Source: Massospora cicadina (taxonomy: Eukaryota; Entomophthoromycota; Entomophthoromycetes; Entomophthorales; Entomophthoraceae). Taken from it: 64,000 nucleotides of DNA. Positions 44,090 through 54,880 of the stretch are shown here, in pieces. The position numbers and the translations under genes were made by a program. The notes beneath the pieces are model-generated. The model was not told the origin of the DNA and made no database searches. It worked only from the letters and a program-made list of their open reading frames with translations. Numbering within the stretch: position 1 is the first letter of the stretch; every line of letters starts with the position of its first letter. The DNA lies in contig JAKSZP010000206.1 of the NCBI GenBank assembly GCA_022478985.1, positions 62,001 to 126,000 on the forward strand, given 5' to 3'.

Positions 44090-46520
44090 TCCCATCTCTA
44101 CTCTGATCGAGATTTTCCACGCTTATTCAAAACAGATGGCACTGCATGCACGTGATGATTGCCTGGGCATTTAGCCACATAATGCCCTTTTCTTCCGCAT
44201 AAGAAACAAGCATTCATAAATGGCTTTTGTCTATAGTTTACGATTGAAAGGCCAGGTCAAAAGTTAACCAAAGTATTGAAGTTAGGCCAGGGACAGGGCT
44301 GCTGAGTGTGAGGATGGCGAATAAGAATTCGCCGACATATAAGGGGAATGACTATTCCCCAGCTGATTATAACTGGGTCATTGCTGTCCATTTCCCACTG
44401 AATATGCAGCGACGATAGGAGGGACAATCCGCTCCACATTAGGAGCACTGAACATAGCAGAAAGATGGCACAAAGTGGTAACAATTTGAAGAAGCCCCGC
44501 ATCTTCATTCAGTACATGAGTCATAGCATTATACAGTTCACTATATGGTTTGACTGCCGCCGTCATAGCTATGCCTACATCCTCTGTGGTTAAAGTACTA
44601 TTCCACTAACACATGTGCTTCATTCATAAATCACTCTGCGAAATCTACCAGGGACTCGTTCTCCTAAAACTGCATGGTCAGAAAGTTGTCCTTGCACTGT
44701 GCCATCTTAGCCTCACCCCCAAAAAGACGAAGCACAGTCTCTTTTACCTTTTTATAAGATATGGAACTATCTTGGGGGTAACAAGTGACCTGGTCTGCGT
44801 TCTCAACGTCCAAAGCAAGAAGAAACAGTTTTGCTTTCCACCAATATGATGCCCCTTACACAGCAAAGTTGAACCATTTAAAATACCCGTGCATGTTCTT
44901 ATCATGACTGAAGGGTGGTAACTTCTCGATCTGAACAAAATTACCTCACTCTATACTCCAGCTGCAAGGAACAGCTGAAATACGTTCTGAATAACTTATG
45001 GAAACATCCCTTGTGAACTAGCGAAGGGTCATGTGGATGGATGTGAATCTGATGAAGTCGACCAGGAAGAAGTCGGATTGTGAGTTGAGATGCTGTGACC
45101 CCTGAGGGATACTCGCTGGCCAATCCATAGCATTCTTCTCCTAACTCGCTGCTGATTGCACATTATCCTTTACTGGGATGTTCAATAAAATATTCGCTAA
45201 TTATTCGCTCAGCTTTGACCAAATAGCACCAACATCGGCCATCTTGCACCCCCTGTTGAAGCGCTTCATACTGACTTTGCATTCACAGTGGAAATTTCAC
45301 TCAGAGTCCATTTTACACACATCGCCTGAGCTGTGAGAGAACGTCCTCCAATGTGCCCTGCATTCTTGCATTCTGCCATCCAGAGTCATGTGCATGTCGG
45401 TTTGATTCGTCTACTTGATTAATGAGGATGGCTCATTCTCACACCAGCTCCTCATTGACCCATCAAAGGGTATCCAAGCGCACTTACATATTAGGATACT
45501 TCACCATCTTAATGAATAGAAGGGTAATGGCTCAGCTCCAATCCGCCTGACTAACACTTTCAATCTAAGTAATCTGACCCAACAACTGGAAATATTCTAA
45601 GGACACCAAAAAAGAAGCTGGTTATATGGGCATACATCTGCTGGTTACTCTGCTTAACACGAAGTTGACTCAATTCAACTGCCATAGAGTCAACGTGATC
45701 CATCATCTGTTGCTCTATCAGGTCAATTTTGGTCTCTAATCTGAGTCACCGCTACTTCAATTGCTTCAGCCCATTCTGCCAGACCCATCATTAGTTGCTC
45801 GGTGTTGCTACTAATGTGGTGATGTCTCAAATCCATTACACCAATAGGCCATGCCAGTCTAAAAGTTCACCTATCACTCAGGTTAGCTCTTTATTCAACT
45901 GTGGAACCAATTCATACAAGTGACGGTGGACGTCCCCAATATGGTTGTCCACATGCACAAGCGCCCCCTGAACCTCCAATAAAGAGTGATCAAGGCAGTC
46001 AAGTAAAAGGTGAGTATCATTCTAATGCACTTGAACAATCCGCATGACGTCCCCAATCTCAATGTTTATGGCAGGCTAGCACATGCAGTAGCTGGCGTAT
46101 TAAAGGCTGCACATATGCAACCAAGTATTCTTCAGTTCCATGGGTACTGAGCTGTTGAGATATCCCCATGTTGGTCATGTAGAGGTAGTACATATAAAAC
46201 ACATAACTAGATTCTTAGTCCCATTGTATAGAATAAACTCAGATAATGTTCCCCCACCTCATCTTCATAAAGTTGGTACACCTGCAAAAGCCATTCTATG
46301 ATACCCCGCAACTGCTGAGGGGTCAAATTTGTAGACTTCCCTGTTGATCCATCGCCAATGCGGGACAAGCGCCTAACTGCAATTTGATCATAGTATCCTT
46401 GTCCCCCGGCTCTGTCACCAGGAAAAGTGCTTTTTCTTCGTTAGATGCTTCTCTAGCTTCCCTGGCATATAACGCATGAAACCTGATCAGGCTTTGGTGT
46501 AAAGAGTGAGGGCTCGACAT
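44090..46520 (-). pseudogene. Element D gag with CCHC knuckle
   Basis: A start at 46520 gives MSSPHSLHQSLIRFHALYAR and a charged helix. The capsid region is scattered over 44257-45123 (for example LNEDAGLLQIVTTLCHLSAM). The zinc knuckle CFLCGRKGHYVAKC (CX2CX4HX4C) lies at 44170-44212, next to a Pro-rich end before the protease. Of the gypsy elements here only D shows a clear gag knuckle. The 1.4 kb between 45123 and 46323 is closed by stops and has little to identify it beyond position. Confidence 0.65.
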
Positions 46521-46561
46521 GATGCCCTAGTGGTGATATGCTACAGTTGATCAGTGGGCCC

Positions 46562-46578
46562 CATTAGTGAGCACTACT
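46562..46578 (-). promoter_or_regulatory. Primer-binding site of element D
   Basis: The minus strand reads GTAGTGCTCACTAATGGGGC next to the 5' LTR, one or two changes from the TGGTGCTCACTA core in A and E. Confidence 0.55.
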
Positions 46579-47040
46579 GTTAACTTTTTGGCAATATAGG
46601 TTTAAATCCTCCGAGCTGATTTGCACAGGGTATTATCCACTGAGCAACAGAACGAGCAATATGCAGATCACCAATCCTTGTAAAAAACTAAAAATATATG
46701 GGGCAATTGCCCAATTAAAACTTTTATTATAATAATAAAACGCAGAACTTATCTGTGGATAACTAAAAAACCTCCTCCTCACATTCTTCTGCTCAACTCT
46801 TATCTCGGTATTTTAGGTCAATTCCACCCTCTGTTTATTAATCTCCTATTTGTTCCATTTTAGGATATTATCTACCTTGAGGTTTAGGCAGAATTTTCTC
46901 GATTTTCTTAACTATTGAGGCCATTATTGATTCTCTCCACATCAACATATTTTCCACTCAACCTTGAGGCTTGCCTTGACTCTAATCTATGATACGCTGG
47001 AATGTATAGCTTATTGTCCAGTCATATCATTTTCTCAACA
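46579..47040 (-). repeat. Element D 5' LTR
   Basis: Starts TGTTAACTTTTTGG and ends TTTCTCAACA, followed by the ATGAC duplication and LINE-c sequence. Confidence 0.85.
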
Positions 47041-47310
47041 ATGACCATCAAGATGCGAATTCTTGGATATACATCTAAAGTTACAGGTCATGCATATAAG
47101 AACCTCACAGTGCGGCAACCAAAAGGAAAGGGAGGGGAGGAGCATGGTTGCCCATGTGTCCTCATCACCATGTGGACAGTGGGATTCCTGATTGGCCAGG
47201 ATGTCCACAGGTAAATTATCTTTTAAAAGCTCAGTTTCCTAACCTGTAATAGCGAGGCCTTGAGTACAGGAATGCTCAACGTCCCTATAGTGAAGGATCC
47301 CCAATCAAAC
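47041..47310 (-). pseudogene. LINE-c ORF2 start, endonuclease N-terminus
   Basis: From about 47300 the minus strand reads GSFTIGTLSIPVLKASLLQV and then ILANQESH, the N-terminal strand and the metal-binding Glu region (QExH) of AP-endonuclease-like LINE proteins. It continues left of element D at 39665. The frame is broken near 47220. Confidence 0.6.
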
Positions 47311-48560
47311 CTTAGGTGCAATGGGAAGGGCCCCCTTGCCCTTCCAATACTGCTTTTCCAGTTTCCCCACAGCCTTGTTTTGCGCATGGGTCACCAGCGG
47401 TGTGTAATTGTCCTTAAGGGTCACCTTTGCTGTGGGTTTATTGTCATGTTTAATGTTTTTTTTGATTTGGGTCTACCTTTATGTTTGATGGACTCCTGTG
47501 ATGCACCATCAGAGATTGACAAAAGGTTTGGGGATTTGGTTGGTGGAATTGGTTTTAATTTGGTGCTTAATAACTTAGCAAGAGTAAATATGACTCATTT
47601 GTTCTGCAGGTTGGTGGGACCAATCTGATTGGTGAGCGGATTCTCAAGCCACTTCTGCTGCAAATGCCGTAATGTCAGCTTGTGTCTGGGCAGGCGGTAT
47701 CACAGACGCTGTTGAAGCCGCTGCCTTAGCCACTGCTCTATAGCCTGTTTAGCTTTTTTGCGCTATTATGGGGACACAGGTTTTACCTGAATGTAACACC
47801 CCTATGCAATCCATGGGAAGGTGGCGTCAGTGTCAATGGATGGCTCATAATGGAAGTTGGCGCTTTACATTGCATCAGGGAAGATTTTGTTTCTATTGAT
47901 TCCCTCTTTGGAAGGGCAGGTGTGCGCCTTATGGCCAAAAGCATGACAAAAGGTGCAGATAGGGGATGCACTATCCACCGTAATGTAGAATGGGCGGGAT
48001 TTCTGCCCATCAATGTTAATAACAGCGGTGTGGGAGTTTTGGGTTGTCTTCCATGATGACTGTGGATGGGGTAATCACTGCAATCGCTTTGCCCATGCAC
48101 AGCTCCAGCATAAGTTTGAATTGCTGCAAATTGGCTGAGTGAATTTCCCCATACCTTCTAAGCCCAGCTGAGAGGTGGTGCTCCAGCACTGCACGCTTCA
48201 TTGTTGTTGGGAGGAAGTCAAAAATGACAAAGATTTTATTGGATTAGTCCAATTCATGCGCTTCGTTTCAACCACCCATTGACCATTTAGGAGATTGACC
48301 ACCACGCACACTTATGCAGTTTCGTCCACTGATTGTGCGGATTCAAACCCAAGATCCAACCATTTACGGTCATAAAGTGTGGTGCAACATATACAGAAGC
48401 CGTGAAGTGGTTGTGCACATCACCACAAAACTTTTCCCAAAGTGCCATTAAGTTTTAATACAAAAAAACTTGAACACCCCATGCTCCACTGACGACATGG
48501 GCTGGGAATGTGGAGTTTTGATGAACAAGTTGCAGTTTTCTTGCCAGGCTAAAATCTCCA
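47311..48560 (-). pseudogene. LINE-c ORF1 with CCHC knuckle
   Basis: The minus strand has GWILGLNPHNQWTKLHKCA (48300-48370), aligning with the WINMSFETKEGADAAAK block of LINE-b ORF1. The knuckle PICTFCHAFGHKAHTC (CX2CX4HX4C) lies near 47940-47985, and a Lys/Pro-rich tail (KAVGKLEKQYWKGKGALPIA) near 47350. Several stops are present; the only long open pieces are out of frame. Confidence 0.6.
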
Positions 48561-48660
48561 GCGAAATATATATTGCTGTTTAATGGTTTTATCTTGGCCA
48601 CCAGTGTCACCGGGGTGTTTACAAACCTTGGATGGTGCTAATACTGACCTTATGCCCTTT

Positions 48661-51091
48661 ATTACGCTCACCCAACCTTTATCTGATGTTAGTGCTCACT
48701 CATCTCCTCATGTTGATAATAAACTTACCCAGTCTTGAATCAAATCATTTGCAATTAGTGATTGCAACAAGAAAGAAAAGCTTTTTTGAAATTTTAAGAA
48801 AAGTATGAAACAATTTTTTGAAAACATTACTTATACTTTTGCTCTAAATAAATTGGAAAAATTCCTGATGTCTCCATCATTTAATTAGATTGTGATCTAT
48901 TTTTTTTATAATATCTGGCTAAGTGTCCCTAAGAAAGCCCAACATTATTTATAACTAGAGGTGACCCTACATATCCTTACTTACACTTGTCAATAGCTTC
49001 ATTGAGTTAAAAAGTGATGTTTTTATCAATTATCTATCTAATATGATTGACGCTTATGTGGCAGTGGATATCGCCATTTTTTTGCTCAAACTATTAAAAC
49101 CTTTATTTAAACTTAACAGCCTTTGGCATTGGAATTTCAACACTATATGTCTGGTTAGGTAAACATGTGACCTTTGATGGCACTATTTCTCTTTGTTTTT
49201 CCTTATTTTGCTTTACTGGAACAGTATTGGGGAATTGCCTAATTTTCTTGTAAAAAGAGATTAAGAACTGCATACACAGACACTTACATATTCTAACTCT
49301 ATTTATAGGGAAGATCAAAGATCCATAATAATACAATTCCCATCTGACATCACCAGACTCATACAGGAATAATAGTATGATTTTAGTTCTTGTTATACTA
49401 TGAAACAGTCAACCACTTCACTTTAACCCTCTTCTTGTGGCAATCCAGACTCTAATAAACTATAGGCTTCCATCCCATCTGAAGGCTTCTTAATTAGAGA
49501 TTTGGGAATAATTTATCCTAGGAACACCTCTAGGAATAATTATATTCAATAAGGGGTGCAAAAGTACAATCTACAAGAGTGGAATGCTGACTTTATAACC
49601 TCATTTCACTATAAACCTCTCTTTATAGTTAATTTAATTTTTAAGGAATAGATGGAGCTTCCCAATTCCATCTATGGTCTTTTAATATTGCCAAATACTG
49701 ATTCACCTGAAGAAACACTTGATGCTGCTTATTAAGCACTTACATCCATTCAGCAAAAAGACTATTCTGTTTTAGCCTATGCTGACCATTGTTTGTGCTA
49801 GCCAAAGTAGTTATATCACCAACTTTTCAACTCCCCCGCATGTTCAGACAAATCTTGAGTGTGCAAATTTTGTGCGCCATGGCTGTCACCACGTTATCTA
49901 GCAACTTGGAGGATGATATTTACCCTTGCACTCCAGGGCAGAAGCAACTACTCCTAGTTCTTTTATTGGAACATTAAACTGTGAACACCTCAAACTCAAG
50001 AACCTTCCCACACCACAAAATTTCTTACATAGTATCCGCCATCCACTGTAGCTACCAAGAACAAAGATCAAGTTCTTACTTTATATGTGGGCAGCGAAGA
50101 CAATGTAATGCCTCACACTTGTCAGCCTGCCTTAGCTATAACTTTAGAGAAGAGGAATGCTTTTCTTCCTATTTGAAAATCATTTTTATTTTTAGGTCTG
50201 ATCAAAAATTGATATGCTTTTAGGGATTCTGTTGAGTCCTTGGTAAATTTGGCGTGAAAACAGTACTTGGACCTTTTCATTATGAGGAAATGAAGATTTT
50301 CCTTTTTATATTTCAGTAGTAGTCACCCATGCAGAAACATATGATTACCAGAAAATTGAGAGGTTAAACATCGGTATTTACCACCTAGAACGATATTATA
50401 TATTGTCAAAGATAATTGACAGAACCCTCCAGGCTAGGAATAAGGTCTGATAGCATTGCCTCATTTCGTTACCCCAAAGAAGCTCAATTAGTGTGCCTGA
50501 GCAAGGTCAGTAAACCCTAGAATATAAAATCCCTAGGTTTTAGTGATTCAAACAGAAATTAGGAGAATTAGTCAACTAACTTTCAGAACCCAACCAATAT
50601 CTGTTATCGGGTATCCATTGATAAACAAATCTGGAGTCCATTATCAGAAATAGAAACCCATTTAGTAACCTAATATAAAAAAGAATTATAAATACTGATA
50701 TGAGGAAACAAAAACACCTCATTTGTCATTTGGTTCTTTGCTTTGCTAAAATATTGTGCAATTCAAGAAAAAGCGGTTTATAATTAACATCTTTGATCCT
50801 GTGTAAATTTCTTTTTAGCTTACAACAAAGTAGCATTACTCTAGTAATAACAATGGATACATATCATTTTTACAACCCTTCTGTGAGTAAATTGCTAGTA
50901 TATTCATTTTAATATGAAGCTTTATCATAGAAAATACCTACTTGAAACATCTAAAACCTCTTTTACAGAATATTTGATACTCAAAGCTACTTTTAGTATA
51001 TTAAAAGTTTTTAACCATAAGTTATGCTGCTCATGAAGTTGCTTCAATGTTACCACCGTTAAAAAAGTTAATCACAATAGTTATAAAGCTT
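48661..51091. other. Spacer with no recognised gene
   Basis: AT-rich overall with less AT-rich islands. Minus-strand 49103-49336 ends in a charged peptide (KQNKEKQREIVPSK) and plus-strand 49700-50220 has short coding-like stretches in shifting frames, none identifiable. A perfect 9 bp inverted repeat ATAGATGGA/TCCATCTAT with a short loop lies at 49650-49680. Confidence 0.45.
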
Positions 51092-51506
51092 CTATCCATG
51101 AACTAAATCTCTTATGAAGTTTAATAATTTAATATGTTGAATTAATATCTCTTGGCAAGTAGTGGCCTCAATGGAACCTGCAAGCTTAGATTTTAAAATA
51201 ACATTAAGCTCTCTCTGCTGATTATCATTTAAGATATATAAATTTTCCTCAATATAACAACATCTAATAGCTTCTAGATGACATCTGTCAGTCTGGAAGT
51301 ATAGCATTCATGTATTGTGTTTCTTCTATTCCTTACAGCATAAGGGACCCTTATACTATATAGAAATTGCTTATCAGTGAAGTAGGCATAGGGGAACAAC
51401 CAATGTATTAAATACTTTTTCCACATTGAGGTGACAACATTCTCCAGGTGGTGGATAAGCATCAGCAAGAAGATATTATAAATTATCTTACTCAACAACT
51501 CTATTT
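51092..51506 (-). pseudogene. Possible host gene fragment with one short intron
   Basis: Two minus-strand open stretches join in phase across a 44 bp interval (51293-51336) starting GTAAGG and ending TTCCAG, with TGAATG before the acceptor. The first side reads FPYAYFTDKQFLYSIRVPYA, the second TDRCHLEAIRCCYIEENLYI and ends IKLLNFIRDLVHG-stop at 51092. Composition is unlike the retroelements nearby. The family is not recognised. Element E is inserted about 55 bp upstream, so any 5' exons would lie beyond 55793. A chance join in AT-rich DNA is a real alternative. Confidence 0.3.
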
Positions 51507-51560
51507 GAGTGTGATGGTGTTTACATTACAATCGCTTTTTGTTAAGGACAATTAGGATGC

Positions 51561-52476
51561 TGTGGGATTCGCCAATGGATGCCACAAGTAAATTTCTCAG
51601 AGTGAGAATCTTACTTTTTAATAAAAGTATAATATAATGTTTTATTATAGTTTTTATGTTTTTTATTATTTTAAGCAGGCAAAACCAGGAAAAGGTCCTT
51701 TTCTTGATACTAGTTTTTCCTATTTAAACTAGTTCAGATTTTGAGACCATCAATATTTAAGGCAAAAGAATGTAAAGCTCAGTTGTCTAAATTAGGTAAT
51801 AAAGGCTTTTGGCCTATCAGATTGAAGATAAAATTTTTGAGGCAAAACTGACCCATGCGGTAATGATTTGATGAATTGTATCCAATCATCAACGAGTAAA
51901 ATCATTTCACCTTGGTGGTGGTCAAACTCATGTGTGGTAATGATTGGTTAATTTTTACCCTATCATCATCAAGTAAAATCTTCGCACCTCAGTGGTGGTC
52001 AGACTCAGATTGTAATGATTGGGTAATTTGGCAGTGGTTGGACTTGGATGGTAATGATTGGCTAATTTTTGCCCTATCATCATCGAGTAAAATCTTTGCA
52101 CCTCAGCGGTGGTTAGACTCAGATGTTAATGATTGGTTAACTTGCACCCAATCATTGATGGGTAAAATCTTCTCACCTCACAGAGGTTCAGATCCATGCG
52201 ATATTGAACTCCTTGAATTTGACTGAGAAGTCGGAGTAATCCTATTATTAGTATTTACCTTTTTAAGCCAATTTTTGTGATAAGTTTGTGTTTTTCCAAC
52301 GGTTAGGATTCCACCGAGAATCCACTAAGGCCTTTTCGCTGTGAGTACTCATATCATTAATAGCCACAATATTATTTAAGGATTGGGTGGGAGATGGGCC
52401 AATCATGGTAGCAGATTCAGGAGCCCTAATACCTCCAACATTCTTTTTCTTAAGTTGAGAAAGAGAATGTCTGACA
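51561..52476 (-). repeat. Element E 3' LTR with adjacent polypurine tract
   Basis: Starts TGTGGGATTC, ends CTGACA. The minus-strand tract TTGAGGGGGCAA abuts it at 52477-52488. It contains the tandem repeats listed separately. Confidence 0.85.
51860..52200. repeat. Tandem 75 bp repeats in the E 3' LTR
   Basis: Units begin near AATGATTGG and contain CCTATCATCATC, GTAAAATCTT, CACCTCAGTGGTGGT and GACTCAGAT. Unit starts fall at about 51938, 52012, 52051 and 52127: 75 bp apart except for one 39 bp partial unit, with a diverged first unit before 51938. The same array lies at 55165-55515 in the other LTR. Confidence 0.8.
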
Positions 52477-52488
52477 TTGCCCCCTCAA

Positions 52489-52745
52489 GAATGTTGGGAG
52501 GGGTGTAGGGTCATAAGAAGTGGCCATGTACCCATATTATGATAATTCTTGTATCCAAAGACTTTATGACATACTCATTTCCTCTCTTATGTATGATGAT
52601 GAATGGCCCCTCCCAGTTTAATCCAAGATTGCCACTTTGGGGAGTTGTGCGATTGTGGTAATATAAAACCCTATCTGACACTTGGTAAGAGGGTAGAGGA
52701 GCTCGGAGCTCATTGGCAGCTTGACCTTTTTTAGTCACTGTTTTT
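52489..52745 (-). pseudogene. Element E integrase tail
   Basis: A 75-codon minus-strand stretch has QVSDRVLYYHNRTTPQSGNL and LNWEGPFIIIHKRGNEYVIK, the GPF domain of a gypsy integrase. It resembles B (YIWEGPFIVSY). No zinc region or DDE core precedes it; the sequence to its right is the protease-RT linker, so the deletion joint is near 52745. Confidence 0.7.
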
Positions 52746-53960
52746 GCTTGGCTAGACTTTCCAGCAAAAATTCTTCATCCTCTTTTTTCTTAAAAGAGCA
52801 GTTCCCTTCCATTGAAATTCATCAGCTCACTCGTTTGCCTTACACAACTGCTTCTTTTTTTCATTGGGAAGTAGCTTTTGGGCTTTCTTTTCTTTGTCAG
52901 AATGACTACGGGGGCCACACATAAGTTCAGAATCAACATCCTTAGTACACGAAGGTTTGACCAAAGTCCACGAGGGATAGAATTCTTGGAAGAGCGATTC
53001 TCTTGAACCTTATAATTAAAAAGCTTCCTCCACGGGCTTGGAAGTAGACTTCTCTTTTTTAAGCTGTACTTTGGGAGCCTGAACTTCTCCTCCAAAGTTA
53101 GCCTCACATAAGAGGTCGAGGAGGTTTTGGGATGTGACTTTTGAGTCAACCACTCGTTGTTCACCATTGCTAGCCTCCACTGTATTGTGCGATTTCTTAG
53201 TTTTGTGCCCAGAGGTGACATAAGGCAAAGTGGAAGAGGGGTGTTCTTCATTGGATAAAACTAATGGAATGTCGTAGATTATTAAAGATAGGGTCCCTTG
53301 CCTCATGTTGATGATGCCTTCATACTCAATCATAAACTGAGTACCTATAAGCATCTCATAATCATTATATCCAAAGCCACTGCAGGGGCAATAGAATAAG
53401 CTTCCCAATATGAATGGGAAGGGCCGAGTAAGCACCCAGTGCATGGGTGTTATTAGGACCGGCGGTTCTAAAGTCTTGGTTGTACTACAAGTCAGGTGCA
53501 AGTTGGATCTTTTTCATCAACTTGGAGGAGATGATATTCACTGGGGAGCCAGTATCTAAGATAGCCATCACCCGAACTTTTTGGATGACCACTTTGACCT
53601 TCATGAGTATCCCCCCAGAAGTGGGCAATAGCGCTAAGACCTCCTTAAGATGGAGGTTGGAGGCTAATTTTCCTGCAGTCTTGGGGTAATTTTCCTTGAG
53701 GGACTTCATGGTATGGCCATGCTGGATAGGGCGAATGAGGCGAGACAACACCTCATCAGCATCACTAGCAGTATCAATATTGATTGGTTCCCCTAGAACT
53801 TGATGGAGGTAAGTGTCCTCAGGTATGGTGGCTTCATCTACTCCTCCAGAGTTTAGGTGATCAGGGACCTCCACTTCCGCGGGAGCGCCCAACAAATAGT
53901 ACCCAACGTTATTGTAACCCCCTCAGAGTTGACCTCAGGGGTATTTTCAACCATGGGCAA
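52746..53960 (-). pseudogene. Element E protease and linker
   Basis: 53485-53895 contains VRVMAILDTGSPVNIISSKL, an intact retropepsin D-T-G-S site. 53016-53501 continues with GFGYNDYEMLIGTQFMIEYE (flap-to-end region) and a Ser/Thr/Lys-rich linker to PKVQLKKEKSTSKPVEEAF. 52790-53251 is a shifted basic frame. The protease appears less damaged than those of A, C and D, with one break near 53485. Confidence 0.7.
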
Positions 53961-54821
53961 GGTTGTAATTGAAATATGGGAGACAGCCACAAGAGGTGGG
54001 GTAATTAGCTTTGCTTTAACCGGCATTTTTTCAACCCCAGTAGTTCTGGAGGATATACCCTTAAAGCGCGCACCTATTAACCAAGCTTAAGGGGAAACCA
54101 CAGTAAAATCTCCGCTTTGCATAAATGAAGGATGTCCGGTTTAAGTCGCACCAAAGTTGTAGGTTTGGCGGGGAGAATAAGCACAGGTGTCCTCACCTCC
54201 AATGGTTCAACAGGCTGCAGCTCCTTTAAAGGAATATGGGTGACGTCTAACAAAGCCTCTTTTATATCTCAGAAGGTTGTAAGGTGGCGTTTCACCAATA
54301 TGATGTGCCTGGCGAGAGAGGGTTGTGAAGCTAACCCTGTTAAGATGGAGGTGATAGCGTCATCCAGGGTAAGCAGGTTAGATGTAGCCAACCTTTGAGC
54401 AGTGAGGTAGAACCGCTCAGCAAAACTAAAGAGGGTTTTACCCTCGTACATGGTAAGGCACAAGAAAGCCTGTTTTTCCCTGTGTAAGCTCTGCTCAAAT
54501 CCAAATTAAGCTAAGAGGGCTTTCTTAACATCTATCCAAGTGCTGAGGATCTAGGTGAGGAACGATCAGCTCTTGGGATTTGCAGCTTAAACAGGGAAGG
54601 ATGTACTGAACTTTCTGTTTGTTAGTGGCGCCATCCATCGCAGCTTTATAAACGTACAGAAAGGAAGCAATGCTCCCTCCACCAAGGATGTATCTATCCT
54701 TTATGGGTAGTTTGAACGGCCGTTGCTCTAGCTCTTTGAGACGGGAGAAAGAGTTGGATAGTTGCTTCTTGAGAGCAACTAATTGTAATTCAGGAGAGCT
54801 GCTCACGTTGACAGCCTCCAT
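53961..54821 (-). pseudogene. Element E gag
   Basis: A start at 54821 (MEAVNVSSSPELQLVALKKQ) matches the B gag start. A coiled helix follows, then YILPCLSCKSQELIVP. After a break near 54525 comes LCLTMYEGKTLFSFAERF with ILTGLASQPSLARHI at 54269-54463, the same order and sequence as B. The C-terminal part to 53961 is open only in pieces and has no knuckle. Gag retention fits a parasite that supplies its own shell but borrows pol. Confidence 0.7.
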
Positions 54822-54859
54822 TGCCTTGATACTTTTATCAAAGTATTCAGGGGATTTGA

Positions 54860-54880
54860 CCCCTGTAGTGAGCACCAGTT
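54860..54880 (-). promoter_or_regulatory. Primer-binding site of element E
   Basis: The minus strand reads AACTGGTGCTCACTACAGGG directly inside the 5' LTR, the best-preserved version of the shared site. Confidence 0.6.

Larger units (their letters stand above)
39671..47040 (-). mobile_element. Element D: Ty3/gypsy retrotransposon inside LINE-c
   Basis: Short LTRs of 467 and 462 bp (39671-40137, 46579-47040) bracket minus-strand gag with a CCHC knuckle, protease, RT, RNase H and integrase. A perfect 5 bp duplication ATGAC lies at 39666-39670 and 47041-47045. It carries the shared primer-binding site (variant TAGTGCTCACTA) and the polypurine tract CAAAGGGGGTAA. Genes are broken; the protease is also split by a micro-insertion. 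Confidence 0.9.
36187..48660 (-). mobile_element. LINE-c: Tad-like LINE split by element D
   Basis: On the minus strand ORF1 (47.3-48.6 kb) and the start of the ORF2 endonuclease (47.05-47.3 kb) lie right of element D. The rest of the endonuclease, RT, zinc domain and 3' UTR (36.2-39.7 kb) lie left of it. Removing D and one ATGAC joins the two halves in the endonuclease. The 5' limit near 48660 is an estimate. Parts align with LINE-b and LINE-d throughout. Confidence 0.8.

Noticed and set aside
47260..47628. 122-codon plus-strand ORF
   Set aside because: Lies opposite the LINE-c ORF1/ORF2 junction; the minus strand gives the recognisable protein pieces.
49789..49977. Plus-strand peptide with DIYPCTPGQKQ, reminiscent of the start of a non-ribosomal peptide synthetase condensation domain
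   Set aside because: Only about ten residues match, the frame closes 15 codons later, and neither a carrier domain before it nor HHxxxDG after it is present. Flanking frames look more like decayed retroelement or chance.
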